From positions 1 through 52,599 of the forward strand of contig CATLTV010000010.1 of the NCBI GenBank assembly GCA_950059285.1: a stretch of DNA of 52,599 nucleotides, given 5' to 3'. This document shows positions 1 through 8,861 of the stretch, piece by piece. Every line of letters starts with the position of its first letter. The stretch's first letter is position 1. This DNA comes from an uncultured Pseudomonadota bacterium (GTDB lineage: Bacteria > Myxococcota_A > Bradymonadia > Bradymonadales > Bradymonadaceae). The notes beneath the pieces were generated by a model. That model did not search any database, was not told the DNA's origin, and was given only the letters and a program-made list of their open reading frames with translations. The position numbers were made by a program, and so were the translations under genes.

Positions 1-619
1 AGCGGCCAGGAGAGTCGGGCGCAGGTGCGATGAGGTTATGTTTCTGGAACGACACGAGGGTTCGCAGGTGTGTTTTGATGGCGAAGTAATCGGTGTCAAG
101 TTCATCAAAGTAGTGTGCCTGTCGTTGTGGTGAGAGTCGTCGCAAGCTCCAGGAGTGGTAGACGCCGTGCATGGCGGCGTGGAGCGACTCTGTGTTGATA
201 TCTGAGCCGATGATCGTGGTGGGGATGTTTGCCTCATGTGCGAGCATGGCGAGTGTGTAGGCTTCTTCACCAGTGGAGCAGCCAGCGCACCAGATGGTGA
301 TGGGGTCCTGTTCAAGATCGCGCTCTGTCCTGAGTTGTTCAAGGACCATGCGGATGGCGTCGAGTTGAGGTTCATCTCTCCAGAAGGCTGTGAGGCCATT
401 GGTGACGAGGTTGATGATGAGCGTGACCTCGGGATCGTGTGGTGAAGCCTTTTCAAGGATATCGACGTAGTGTCCAGCAGAGGGGAGCGCGAGTTGTTGT
501 GCGCGTTGTGTGAGGAACTGGTAGATGCGTCGTGAGGGTGTAGAGAGGGTGATGCCGATCCATTTTTCCACTAGCTTTGCGACACGGGAGATCAGGATGT
601 CCATGATGGTCTTATGCAT
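1..619 (-). CDS. cheR: CheR-type chemotaxis methyltransferase (3' end beyond window)
   Basis: About 206 residues are visible; the C-terminus lies outside the window. CheR enzymes use S-adenosylmethionine to methylate glutamates on chemoreceptors in the cytoplasm. The N-terminal helical part is followed by FWRDEPQ, which matches the FFR(D/E) motif of the family, then the SAM-binding motif WCAGCSTGEEAYTLAM and IIGSDINTESLHAA, the acidic ribose-binding strand. The start is the ATG at 619-617, preceded by AGGAGATAACC. It begins 2 bases after the cheB stop, so the two are surely co-transcribed and probably translationally coupled. The upstream gene is a large Ser/Thr kinase; no CheA, CheW or receptor is in view, so which receptors it serves is unknown. 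Identification is firm; pathway is inference. Confidence 0.93.
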   Translation of the reverse strand, partial: MHKTIMDILISRVAKLVEKWIGITLSTPSRRIYQFLTQRAQQLALPSAGHYVDILEKASPHDPEVTLIINLVTNGLTAFWRDEPQLDAIRMVLEQLRTERDLEQDPITIWCAGCSTGEEAYTLAMLAHEANIPTTIIGSDINTESLHAAMHGVYHSWSLRRLSPQRQAHYFDELDTDYFAIKTHLRTLVSFQKHNLIAPAPDSPGR

Positions 620-630
620 GGTTATCTCCT
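620..630 (-). promoter_or_regulatory. cheR ribosome binding site embedded in the cheB stop
   Basis: Read on the minus strand, AGGAGATAACC supplies the Shine-Dalgarno for cheR while AGG AGA TAA forms the last two Arg codons and stop of cheB. This fixes the cheR start and implies translational coupling. Confidence 0.8.
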
Positions 631-1707
631 GGGTGTCTGGGCGCAAAATTCAACAATAAAGGATGCGATCTGGGTGGGGTTCAGGAGATGTTTTGAGGCA
701 CCGAGTTGATGTGCGACCTTGGGCATGCCCCATACGACGCTGCTCTCTTTATCCTGCGCGATGGTTGTGCAACCTTGTTGTTGCATGTGGAGGAGTCCTT
801 GAGCTCCATCATCACCCATCCCACTGAGTATGATGCCCAGGGTGAGATCGGGGTGCGCATTGCGCGCGAGACTTTTGAGGAGGATATCTCCGCTTGGGCA
901 GTGTCCCGAGAAGGATGTGTGTGGCCGTTTAAGTCGCAGTGTTCCGTGGTTGTTCAGGGTCATGTGTCGTCCGCCAGGTGCGATGATAATTGATCCTGGC
1001 TTGGGGCGCATTTGATCGGTCGCTTCAAGCGCGTTGAGAGGAGAGTTTGCATCAAGCCATTTGGCCAGATGAGAGGTGAATCCATGCGTGATGTGTTGCA
1101 CGATGAGGAGCGTGGCAGGGAGATTGGCAGGGAGGTTTTGGCAAATTGTAGCCAGTGCCTTTGGACCACCTGTGGATGAGGTGATGCCGATGAGCATGGG
1201 GGATGATGATCGTGGTGGCGTGATGGTGCGCGTGGGTTTTGTGTAATGTATTGATGTGCTTGTGCTTTTGCGTCGTCCGCGCACATGTCGAATGACAGGG
1301 ATTTGGGAGAGCAGGCGAATTTTTGCGATCAGTTCTTGATTGGCGTGGTGTTGGTTTTGTGTGGGGTTGAGGCGTGTCTTTGGGTAGAGGTCAAGTGCAC
1401 CTGCGGAGAGCGCCTTGAAGGAGATATCGATTCCGCCTTGGAAGGGATCTGCGGTGATAATCAGGATAGGCGTGGGGCACTGGGCCATGATCTGCTCTGT
1501 GGCTGAGAGCCCATCAAGGCGAGGCATTTGCACGTCCATGAGGACGATATCAGGTTGTAGTTGAGCGCATGCCTGGACAGCATCTTCGCCATTGTCAACG
1601 ACCTGAATGATCTCGAGATCATGCGTTGAGGACAGGATCTCCTTGAGGAGGGAGACGAAGATGATGCTGTCTTCTGCGAGGAGGATGCGAATAGGAGGAT
1701 CATTCAT
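622..1707 (-). CDS. cheB: CheB chemotaxis response regulator / protein-glutamate methylesterase
   Basis: 361 residues, the usual CheB length. CheB demethylates (and deamidates) chemoreceptors, opposing CheR. An N-terminal receiver domain carries the acidic pair in LLAEDS (about residue 12-13) and the phospho-acceptor Asp in IVLMDVQMPRLDG (about residue 58). A polar linker leads to the esterase domain with catalytic Ser in GITSSTGGPKAL, His in IVQHITHGF and Asp in SGMGDDGAQG. The start is the ATG at 1707-1705. It lies 46 bases downstream of the kinase gene and 2 bases upstream of cheR, giving a kinase-cheB-cheR order. A CheB/CheR pair without CheA beside a Ser/Thr kinase suggests an alternative signalling module, which is inference. 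Confidence 0.96.
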   Translation of the reverse strand: MNDPPIRILLAEDSIIFVSLLKEILSSTHDLEIIQVVDNGEDAVQACAQLQPDIVLMDVQMPRLDGLSATEQIMAQCPTPILIITADPFQGGIDISFKALSAGALDLYPKTRLNPTQNQHHANQELIAKIRLLSQIPVIRHVRGRRKSTSTSIHYTKPTRTITPPRSSSPMLIGITSSTGGPKALATICQNLPANLPATLLIVQHITHGFTSHLAKWLDANSPLNALEATDQMRPKPGSIIIAPGGRHMTLNNHGTLRLKRPHTSFSGHCPSGDILLKSLARNAHPDLTLGIILSGMGDDGAQGLLHMQQQGCTTIAQDKESSVVWGMPKVAHQLGASKHLLNPTQIASFIVEFCAQTPRR

Positions 1708-1753
1708 GATGAAGCATGCCTTGAGGGAGATGAGTGTGGGTGTGTTTCCCTGC

Positions 1754-4700
1754 TCAATCTCCCAGTGAGCGCAATTGATAGACAGTCATGGCGAGGCCCT
1801 CTCGCCAGTCGAGCTCTTTACAGATGTGTTGACTTTCAGTGAATGCAGTTTTTGCCTTGAGCCTGTCACGTGATCGTAAGTGAACAAGTCCCTGATTAAA
1901 AAGGAGTTTTGCGACACCAACGAGCTGGCCAGCCTGACGTGCGATTTGAAGCGCCCTGTCAATTTCATGCAGTGCAGCATCGCCGTCATTTTGCATGGAG
2001 AGGAGTGTTGCGAGGTTACCACGCACAGTCATTTCTCCGAGGCGATCATCGGCACGTTGAATGTGTTGAAGCGCCACGGTGAACATTTTTTGAGCGCCCT
2101 GTGTGTCGTGATCCTTGAGTCGAATGCGGCCAAGTTGATTGAGAGGCTCCCAGAAGAGGGATGCACCAACAGGGTTATTTTGGGGGTCTTGAAGTACAGG
2201 TTGATAGCGCTCAATGAGTTCAACGGTGTCGAGGAGCGTCTGTGTGGCTTGCGTAATATGGCCCAACTTTTCCTTGGTTTCGGCGAGGAGTGTCATGGCG
2301 CGGATGAGCATCCAGGCGAGGTTGGGCTTGGATGAGAGCTCCGAGAGTAGGGTTTGGGTGAGTTGTTGGAGCATTTGATCAAGTGTGCTGGGGTCTTCTT
2401 GTTGAAGCCACAGACGAGCGAGTTCAATGCGAACTTCATAACTCAGGGGAGGATTGATTTTGGGGTCGCGGTCGAGTTTGACCGCAATTTGTAGCGCGTT
2501 TTGCAGCTCATTCTGTGCTGCGATCAGGCGTACATGATCAAGTGCGTAGCGTTGTTTTTGTTGGTAATCAAAGGACGTGAGCTTGGATGCGTTTTGCTCA
2601 ATTAGGTGGAGGAGTTCCTGTGCGTCCTGGTACTGGAAGGACTGGAACGCCTGCGTGTAGAGCAAGCTGAGGTGAGAAATGGCGAGGTCATGGCGTTCCA
2701 TGGCCGCGAAGTGTTTGGCGAGCGCACGTCGTTCGGTGTTGGAGAGGGCGTGTTCTTTTTGGAGTTTTGTGTGGAGGTAAACGGCGGCGCGATCATGGAT
2801 GCGGAGGCGATTTTTTCGAGAGAGGTTCTGGTAGGCGACCCAACCAAGAGCGCTGGGGACGAAGAAGAGTCGAGCGCCCTGATCGTGTGCTTCTACGTCG
2901 ATGAATCCGCGATCATAGAGGACCTGTAGGGTTTGTTCCGGGTCCCAGCTTTGGCTGCTGAGACTGCGCAACATGCTGGCTTCGGTGGCATCACCAAGGA
3001 CAGCGAGGACGGCGAGGATATTTTGAGCAGATGAGGGGAGAGAGTTGAGTCGAAGCCTCATCAAGGTGTTGATATCATTGGATTGTGCGAGCGATTGTAA
3101 GATGTCATCAAGGGAGGTTTCGGGGTTTTCCTTGATGATTGTTGAGACGGTTTTGATCTGTAGGGGGTTGCCATGAGTGTACTTGATGATCTGGGTTAAT
3201 TTTGCAGGCTCAACGGAGATCTTGTTCTGGCCAAGGAGGTTGCGCAGCAGCACCACAGCGGAGGAGTCATCAAGGGGGCGGACATGGATTTTGGTGGAGT
3301 CTTCGATGCTTTGAATGGGTTCAGTACGGAGTCCAAAGCAGGTGAGGACGGAGGTGAGTTGAAGGTATGTCGCAAGTCTTTCGCAGAGTTGCGAGAGGGG
3401 AGCGTCAAGCTCATTGATCTCATCGAGGATCAGGATCAGGCCGTTGTCTTTTGCGATAAGCGTGAGGAGTTTGCGCAGGGAAGCCTCGATCGCAAGTTCG
3501 GTATTGGCTTCAGGTTGGAGTGCGTTGACGCCTCCTTGATAGCCGATGACAGCGTTGAGATCGTCGGTGAGGAGTCCTTCAAGGAGGAGCGCACATTCTT
3601 GTTCAAGGCCGTGAGCTTCAAGTTGAGTGGCGACAGATTGGTCCTGTGAGACGCCGAGGTGTTGGAGAGCCTGGTGGGTCCATTGTGTGAGGATTTCACG
3701 AACACCTTGAGCGCCCGAGTAGAGTTTTCGGGTGTAAAATGCGGGGATCTGGCGTTCTTTGGCGAGCGCGCACATGTGTTTGAGGAGCGCGGTTTTACCC
3801 GATCCACCATCACCAAAGAGTTGGCACGTACCGCCCTGACCGCGTAGTGTGTTGTTGATGCAACGCAGCATGGATGCGGTTTCAATGTCCCTGCCGATCA
3901 GCGCGGGTTGACTGGCGTCTTTGGGGGATTGTGTTGTGTGGGTGTTCTGGGAGGTGTAAGGGGTGCTCCTGAGTGAGATCAGTTGAGGTGCGCGATCGTC
4001 GTCCTGGATCTCAAAGCCCTGCTCAAGTTTTTGAGCGAGGTTCTGGCCTGCAATGAGGATGGTGTTGTCTTGAGCGTTGCGAGCAAGTTCGGTGGCTTCA
4101 CTGAGGGCAGGTCCATCGGCGCGCTCGATGCGTTGTTTGGGGGCAAAGAGCTCGCCATGTGCGAGCGCGAATGCAAACTGAACGGAAGACGAGATGGTCT
4201 GGGCGAGCGTATTTCTGAGTGATATTGCGAGGTTTGCCGCACGCATATGATCTTCAGAAGAGGGGCGATCATAGCCAATGAGCAGGGTGGTGTAACCACC
4301 TTGACGCGAGTGAAGTTGAGCGCCCCACTGGGGATCGATCGCGTTGATGATGTGCTCAAGTTTATCATGTGTTTCGACGAGTGTCTCTGCGTCGAGTTGT
4401 GATTTGATGCGTTGATGGATCACAAGGATCGCGGCGTGTTTCTTCTCACCGAGCAGATCATCGCGAAGGTCTTGTACATTGAGCCCAAGAGAGTCCGAAG
4501 GTTGGAATGGTGGGGAGGTGGAGGGGGGCTCCATCCCCTGTGTGTCCCGCTGTGTGAGGACGGTGTTTGCCTGGGAGGGTTCAGACAGAGGTTGTCCAAA
4601 GAGGTCCGAGACGTTGACCATCATGGCATCGGAGTGTTCCTTGAGGTTTGGCTCGGCCAGTTTTTGAGGAGGTGCGACAGGGAGTTGAGAGGGGCGAGGT

Positions 4701-5665
4701 GGATCGACCTCGGTGGTCAAGCTCGGCTGTTTTGTGGCGCTTTTGGGGCGTTTGAAGATGAACTTTGCGGCAGGTGCAGAGGTTTGCTGCGCGTTGTTAT
4801 TCTTTACGCGTTCAAGGGCTTCGCGAAACTCACGAGCTGTTTGGTAGCGGAGGTCTTTTTCCTTGTGGAGCGCGCGCAAGCAGATGGTTTCAAGCTCGGG
4901 ATCGATGTCCACGTCACGGCATAGTGCGGAGGGAGGGACAGGGTTGTGAGTCATGACCCGCATGAGGATTTCGGGCATATTGTCCCCCGTGAAGGGGAGC
5001 AGGTTGGTGAGCATTTCGTAGAGGATGGTGCCCATGGCAAAGAGGTCGCTACGCGCGTCGACGCGCTCTCCACGGGCCTGTTCAGGGCTCATGTACTGGG
5101 GCGTTCCGAGGATTGCGCCCTGCTGAGTCAAGACGCCGCCCTTGCTCTCATTGTCGCGCAGGTGTGCGATACCAAAGTCGAGGATTTTGACCTGATTTTT
5201 GCCTGAGCGTGTGCGCTCGATCATGAGGTTATCAGGTTTGAGATCGCGGTGGATGATGTGGTGTGCGTGCGCTTCTTCAAGACCAGAGAGCGTTTGTTGC
5301 ATCAGGTCGATGATCAGCTCTTTTTGTAGAGGGAACTCATCGACGAGGATGTCTGTAAGCAGGCTGCCAGGGACAAATTCCATGGCGAGGAAGAGGGTGT
5401 CGTCGCCGTCCTTACCGAAGTCGATGATCTGGATGATGTTGGGGTGTCGGAGTTTCGCGACGCTTTTGGCCTCGCGTAGGAAGTATTCTGCTGCGAGGGG
5501 GTTGCGCGCGTGCTCTGGTGTCATGATCTTGAGTGCCAGTCTACGCTCAAGGTGTTCCTGGTATGCTTCATAGACAAAGCCCATGCCTCCTTCGCCGATG
5601 CGCCGAACGATTTTAATGCTGCCTCGAATGGTGCGCCCAATCATGGGATCATGAAGATTTGACAT
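1754..5665 (-). CDS. Multidomain Ser/Thr protein kinase with cyclase-like, AAA ATPase and TPR regions
   Basis: About 1,300 residues. A complete Hanks-type kinase domain comes first: glycine loop IGEGGMGFVYEAY, Lys in LALKIM, catalytic loop IIHRDLKPDNLM, DFG, and GTPQYMSPEQ. A Pro-rich linker follows. A region near residues 420-580 resembles a class III nucleotide cyclase fold (GYTTLLIGYDRPSSEDH, then AANLAISLRNTL) but lacks the metal-binding Asp pair, so it is probably a non-catalytic sensor. Next come a Walker A GDGGSGKTALL and Walker B LILILDEI of an AAA/STAND ATPase, and TPR-like helices to the end. Order and length recall PknK/MalT-type kinases. I chose ATG 5665; an upstream in-frame TTG at 5707 would add 14 residues, and neither has a strong ribosome site. 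A weak promoter candidate (CTTCCA-17-TATTAT) lies at 5757-5729 on the minus strand. First gene of the cheBR cluster. Confidence 0.92.
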   Translation of the reverse strand: MSNLHDPMIGRTIRGSIKIVRRIGEGGMGFVYEAYQEHLERRLALKIMTPEHARNPLAAEYFLREAKSVAKLRHPNIIQIIDFGKDGDDTLFLAMEFVPGSLLTDILVDEFPLQKELIIDLMQQTLSGLEEAHAHHIIHRDLKPDNLMIERTRSGKNQVKILDFGIAHLRDNESKGGVLTQQGAILGTPQYMSPEQARGERVDARSDLFAMGTILYEMLTNLLPFTGDNMPEILMRVMTHNPVPPSALCRDVDIDPELETICLRALHKEKDLRYQTAREFREALERVKNNNAQQTSAPAAKFIFKRPKSATKQPSLTTEVDPPRPSQLPVAPPQKLAEPNLKEHSDAMMVNVSDLFGQPLSEPSQANTVLTQRDTQGMEPPSTSPPFQPSDSLGLNVQDLRDDLLGEKKHAAILVIHQRIKSQLDAETLVETHDKLEHIINAIDPQWGAQLHSRQGGYTTLLIGYDRPSSEDHMRAANLAISLRNTLAQTISSSVQFAFALAHGELFAPKQRIERADGPALSEATELARNAQDNTILIAGQNLAQKLEQGFEIQDDDRAPQLISLRSTPYTSQNTHTTQSPKDASQPALIGRDIETASMLRCINNTLRGQGGTCQLFGDGGSGKTALLKHMCALAKERQIPAFYTRKLYSGAQGVREILTQWTHQALQHLGVSQDQSVATQLEAHGLEQECALLLEGLLTDDLNAVIGYQGGVNALQPEANTELAIEASLRKLLTLIAKDNGLILILDEINELDAPLSQLCERLATYLQLTSVLTCFGLRTEPIQSIEDSTKIHVRPLDDSSAVVLLRNLLGQNKISVEPAKLTQIIKYTHGNPLQIKTVSTIIKENPETSLDDILQSLAQSNDINTLMRLRLNSLPSSAQNILAVLAVLGDATEASMLRSLSSQSWDPEQTLQVLYDRGFIDVEAHDQGARLFFVPSALGWVAYQNLSRKNRLRIHDRAAVYLHTKLQKEHALSNTERRALAKHFAAMERHDLAISHLSLLYTQAFQSFQYQDAQELLHLIEQNASKLTSFDYQQKQRYALDHVRLIAAQNELQNALQIAVKLDRDPKINPPLSYEVRIELARLWLQQEDPSTLDQMLQQLTQTLLSELSSKPNLAWMLIRAMTLLAETKEKLGHITQATQTLLDTVELIERYQPVLQDPQNNPVGASLFWEPLNQLGRIRLKDHDTQGAQKMFTVALQHIQRADDRLGEMTVRGNLATLLSMQNDGDAALHEIDRALQIARQAGQLVGVAKLLFNQGLVHLRSRDRLKAKTAFTESQHICKELDWREGLAMTVYQLRSLGD

Positions 5666-6079
5666 CGCTTCTGGGTCTGGTGTGCTGGAGGTTGAGGGTA
5701 AGGGCAAGAGGTCATCTGGCCAGAGAACATAATAAAACAGGTTACATCAGGTGGAAGTTTGAGTCGATAACACTCTGTGGGTCAGCAGAGCTTTTCGCAA
5801 TGAGAAAAGAGAATGATGCGGAGCTTGCGTGAAACGGGATCTCCATGTATTGAGGTCCGCCCTGAGGTGAGCATGGCAAATTTCAAGCTGTGCAAACGCA
5901 GGTATAATGGTATGTTTTGAGCCGAAAGAGAGGCGAACTCATGCACATAAAGGTCTTGATATTGAGCAGTAAGAAGTATTTTGCTGCTCGTCGTTGTTGA
6001 GAGTTATGGGTACGAGTTTGGAGGCAGCATGTGCCGATGCACAGGATGCATTTGAGCTGCCTTGCCGAGTTGATGGCAC
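5666..6079. other. Divergent intergenic region, no gene seen
   Basis: About 410 bases between the minus-strand kinase operon and the plus-strand gene at 6080. Apart from a weak minus-strand sigma-70-like candidate at 5757-5729 I see no hairpin, repeat or convincing ORF. It must hold promoters for both sides. Confidence 0.5.
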
Positions 6080-6808
6080 ATGGTAATGAACATGATTGAT
6101 ACACAACGCATCCAGTCCGCGCCCCGTTGTATCTCTGGTATTGCAGAGGTCGCCGCGACGCTAGCGAGGGGCCACAATGATCACTGCACACATGCGTTGG
6201 AGGTGACGACTTGTTTTCCTCTTGATGTGGAGACCATTGGCCATGTGCTTGATGGTTTGGGTGAGCGCGCAGGCATTGAAGTCCTGCAACAAAGTGATCT
6301 GCGATACCTGTATATTGCGCGTCCTGATGATTACAACTTACGGATGCTTGACCTGAACCATGGCGAGCATCTGGAGTCCAATGTCAGTCTGCTCAAGCAT
6401 TTGGCTGAGCTGCGCAGTGATGATGCCTGGGTGCGTAAGGTTCATGAGCAGCATGAGATCCTCAAGATCGCATCCATGTCAAAAGGGACATCCACCACAA
6501 ACCGTTTGACGGTCGAGGACTTCACCTCACGAAGCAACCTCACCAAGCCTCGTATTCAGAGCGCACTAAACGACCTGCACGCGAGCGGTCATATTATGGT
6601 CGACATTGATGAGCACACGCATGATGTGCACTATGTCTTCCCTCGCTTTGAATATCCAAAGGTGCGTTACCAGAACAACATGAACTTGCTTGATGAGCTT
6701 CAGCCCACCGAGGAGAAGCATCACAGGCATGTGTTGGCAGCAGCGCTTGTCCTGACCTTCATTTTGGCGGCGGTTGTGCTCTTTACCATGCTCTCCCCCC
6801 TGACATAG
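6080..6808 (+). CDS. Hypothetical protein with C-terminal membrane anchor
   Basis: 242 residues, family not recognised. The first 200 residues are soluble and rich in His, Asp and Leu; residues about 145-185 (SRSNLTKPRIQSALNDLHAS) read like a winged-helix element, though I would not assign it. A single strongly hydrophobic segment, VLAAALVLTFILAAVVLF, lies at about residues 216-236 with only a few residues after it. It is therefore a candidate tail-anchored inner-membrane protein facing the cytoplasm. The start ATG 6080 is one of several close ATGs. It stands alone between a divergent kinase operon and a lipoprotein gene. Confidence 0.75.
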   Translation: MVMNMIDTQRIQSAPRCISGIAEVAATLARGHNDHCTHALEVTTCFPLDVETIGHVLDGLGERAGIEVLQQSDLRYLYIARPDDYNLRMLDLNHGEHLESNVSLLKHLAELRSDDAWVRKVHEQHEILKIASMSKGTSTTNRLTVEDFTSRSNLTKPRIQSALNDLHASGHIMVDIDEHTHDVHYVFPRFEYPKVRYQNNMNLLDELQPTEEKHHRHVLAAALVLTFILAAVVLFTMLSPLT

Positions 6809-6970
6809 CATGACATGGGGCTTGATCCTCAACTCACACAACGCTATGCTTTGCCCGCGACAGGTACTTTGAATTTACAGAGGTATTCACGCTCTGTGTG
6901 TGGTGTCCTGTGCGCGCGTTACCGGGTGTTGGACACCCCACGATTATTATAAACTATTTCAAGAATTTGG

Positions 6971-8764
6971 ATGTCGATCATGATATTCCCTGCCTCTGTG
7001 CACGATAAGGCCCCGTCTCTTCGTCTCCTCATCCTCGCGTCGCTCTGTGCGCTCACCACTGCGTGTGGTGGTTGTGATGAAGACTCTAACAATGAGACTC
7101 CCACAGAAACAGATATGCCCAAAGCCGTGGATATGCCTGCGGATCTGTTTGATGATGCATCCATGTTGGATGACATGACGGATATGGCGCCTGAAGAAGA
7201 TATGGTCGACATGGCTCCTGAAGAAGATATGGCCGATATGTCGGGCATTCCTGATGGTCCAGAGGTCAAGCCGCTGACGTTCTCCATGTATCCACCCATC
7301 CCCGTGAGCTGTGATAATCCTGGTGAGAATGCGCGCTACAGAATCCCTGTCGCCATCCTTGCCGAGGAGGAGGAGACCGATATCCGTCGTCCTCTGCGCC
7401 CTTATGACCGCATCGCAGGTCGTCCGTTGATCATTAACAACACGGTGAATGTCGGCGCGATCGCAGCAGAGCGTATCAGGATCTCTCAAGACTCAGGTAC
7501 AGCGTGTCAGGCAGATGCAGACTGCGCCACAGGCTTTATCTGTGCCACAGGTGGTGATCGCAACGCGTCCAATGTGTGTGTGAAGCGCTCTGGCCTCTCC
7601 TTTATCCCTGACTCTGTGTCGGTTGATTACGATCCAGGTGGGACAGGCAAGCAGCAGCTTGTGACCGTGCTGTATGAGAACTCTGGTGGTCTTGTGGGCT
7701 TTACTCCTCAGGAAGTGGGCCAACTCTTTGATGCCGCTGGTGAGAAGGATCTCTTCAAGAATGATGCTCGCGCCTCGGATGCGGCGACCGTATCTCGCGT
7801 GGCGATGGAGCAGTTCATTTATTACATCGCATCTTACGTGGACATTGAAAACACGCAGCTTAGCGCGTGGTGGTTTGCGGGTGATGACTCCATTGAAGTT
7901 GTCCCCATGACCAACATCAACTCCAACGAAGATCACTTCACCACCAACCTTGAGGAGCCAGCACCGCTTTATGCCAACTTGCCGACTCCCTCGGCTCGTC
8001 TTGGTACAGGCAATGTCTACCAGGCGATTCACCGCGTGATCGACAAGGATCTTGGCCTTGATAAGTTCAAGGATCACGAGAAGTTCCTCTTTGTGGTCGT
8101 CGATGGTCCCAACGAAGTCTGGGATGCCGATGCTTCACGTGAAACAGTGCTCGCCGCGCTTGAAGAGCACGATATCCATGTCTTCTTCATTCACTTTGAC
8201 TCCGATATTGACCCCTCTCAGATGCGTGATCCTCTCGCATACTGGGCTGGTAATGCGCGTTGTCGTGATGCCGAGTGTGGCTCTGCAAACCCATGCGCGA
8301 CAGACAATGACTGCCAGAACTTTGAAGAGTGTCGACCTGCCACGCTTTACTCCGAATCCGAAGATGTGGAGCCAACTCAAACGGCGCTCTCCTACTGCTT
8401 GCCAAAGTACCGTGATGACGGACGCCTTGGCCCTATCAACGCCTATGCTGATATGGCGTGTCGCACAGGTGGTAACTACCTGTACTTCACCGATCCTCTC
8501 GCGCTTGAGCCGAGCCTTCGTGAGCTTCCCTCTGCCATTGATGGTCAGTGGTCCTTTGAGGCCGAGATCAACTTCCTTGATCCCATGCGTCAGGATGCAG
8601 GCTTCTACCGCATGAGTGGTGTCTTCCTCGGGCTGTTTGGAAACTCCTCCATTGGCGCAAGGCTTACCTCCGATATCTACGAGCCGTGCTTTGATAATCC
8701 AAACGAAGAGTGCCTCAAGATCTCTGATAACAGACCTCTGATTCGTCTGGGTCAGGTTGAGTAA
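6971..8764 (+). CDS. Lipoprotein with Asp-Met linker and von-Willebrand-like domain
   Basis: 597 residues. A signal peptide ends in a lipobox-like LTTACGG near residue 32, so the mature protein is probably lipid-anchored and exported. It is followed by a low-complexity linker with many DM, DMA and EEDM motifs (about residues 48-92). The body has a weakly von-Willebrand-factor-like region: FLFVVVDGPNEVWDADAS, then HDIHVFFIHFDSDI, and paired cysteines typical of secreted proteins (CQADADCATGFICA, CATDNDCQNFEEC). No ribosome site is obvious at ATG 6971; a second ATG is at 6980. The gene ends before a 32-bp-arm hairpin shared with the convergent gene. Function unknown; the same plan recurs in the tandem pair at 41.6-45.4 kb. 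Confidence 0.85.
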   Translation: MSIMIFPASVHDKAPSLRLLILASLCALTTACGGCDEDSNNETPTETDMPKAVDMPADLFDDASMLDDMTDMAPEEDMVDMAPEEDMADMSGIPDGPEVKPLTFSMYPPIPVSCDNPGENARYRIPVAILAEEEETDIRRPLRPYDRIAGRPLIINNTVNVGAIAAERIRISQDSGTACQADADCATGFICATGGDRNASNVCVKRSGLSFIPDSVSVDYDPGGTGKQQLVTVLYENSGGLVGFTPQEVGQLFDAAGEKDLFKNDARASDAATVSRVAMEQFIYYIASYVDIENTQLSAWWFAGDDSIEVVPMTNINSNEDHFTTNLEEPAPLYANLPTPSARLGTGNVYQAIHRVIDKDLGLDKFKDHEKFLFVVVDGPNEVWDADASRETVLAALEEHDIHVFFIHFDSDIDPSQMRDPLAYWAGNARCRDAECGSANPCATDNDCQNFEECRPATLYSESEDVEPTQTALSYCLPKYRDDGRLGPINAYADMACRTGGNYLYFTDPLALEPSLRELPSAIDGQWSFEAEINFLDPMRQDAGFYRMSGVFLGLFGNSSIGARLTSDIYEPCFDNPNEECLKISDNRPLIRLGQVE

Positions 8765-8782
8765 ATCGTGCCTTGCACGAGA

Positions 8783-8849
8783 CAAGAAAAAGAGAGAGGG
8801 GGCGGCAAAAAATCGAAGATTTTTTGCCGCCCCCTCTCTCTTTTTCTTG
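8783..8849. terminator. Bidirectional terminator, 32-bp perfect arms
   Basis: Arms 8783-8814 and 8818-8849 are perfect reverse complements around a GAA loop. The outer arm is A-rich on the left and T-rich on the right, so each strand has its own U-run. It sits between convergent genes. Confidence 0.92.
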
Positions 8850-8861
8850 CTCTTTTAACGT

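Noticed and set aside
5729-5757. Sigma-70-like promoter for the kinase (CTTCCA-17-TATTAT, minus strand)
   Set aside because: The -35 matches only three of six positions. Kept as a remark, not as a feature.
6926-6940. GGGTGT-TGG-ACACCC hairpin before the lipoprotein at 6971
   Set aside because: Six-pair stem without a T-run, between co-directional genes. Too weak to call a terminator or operator.
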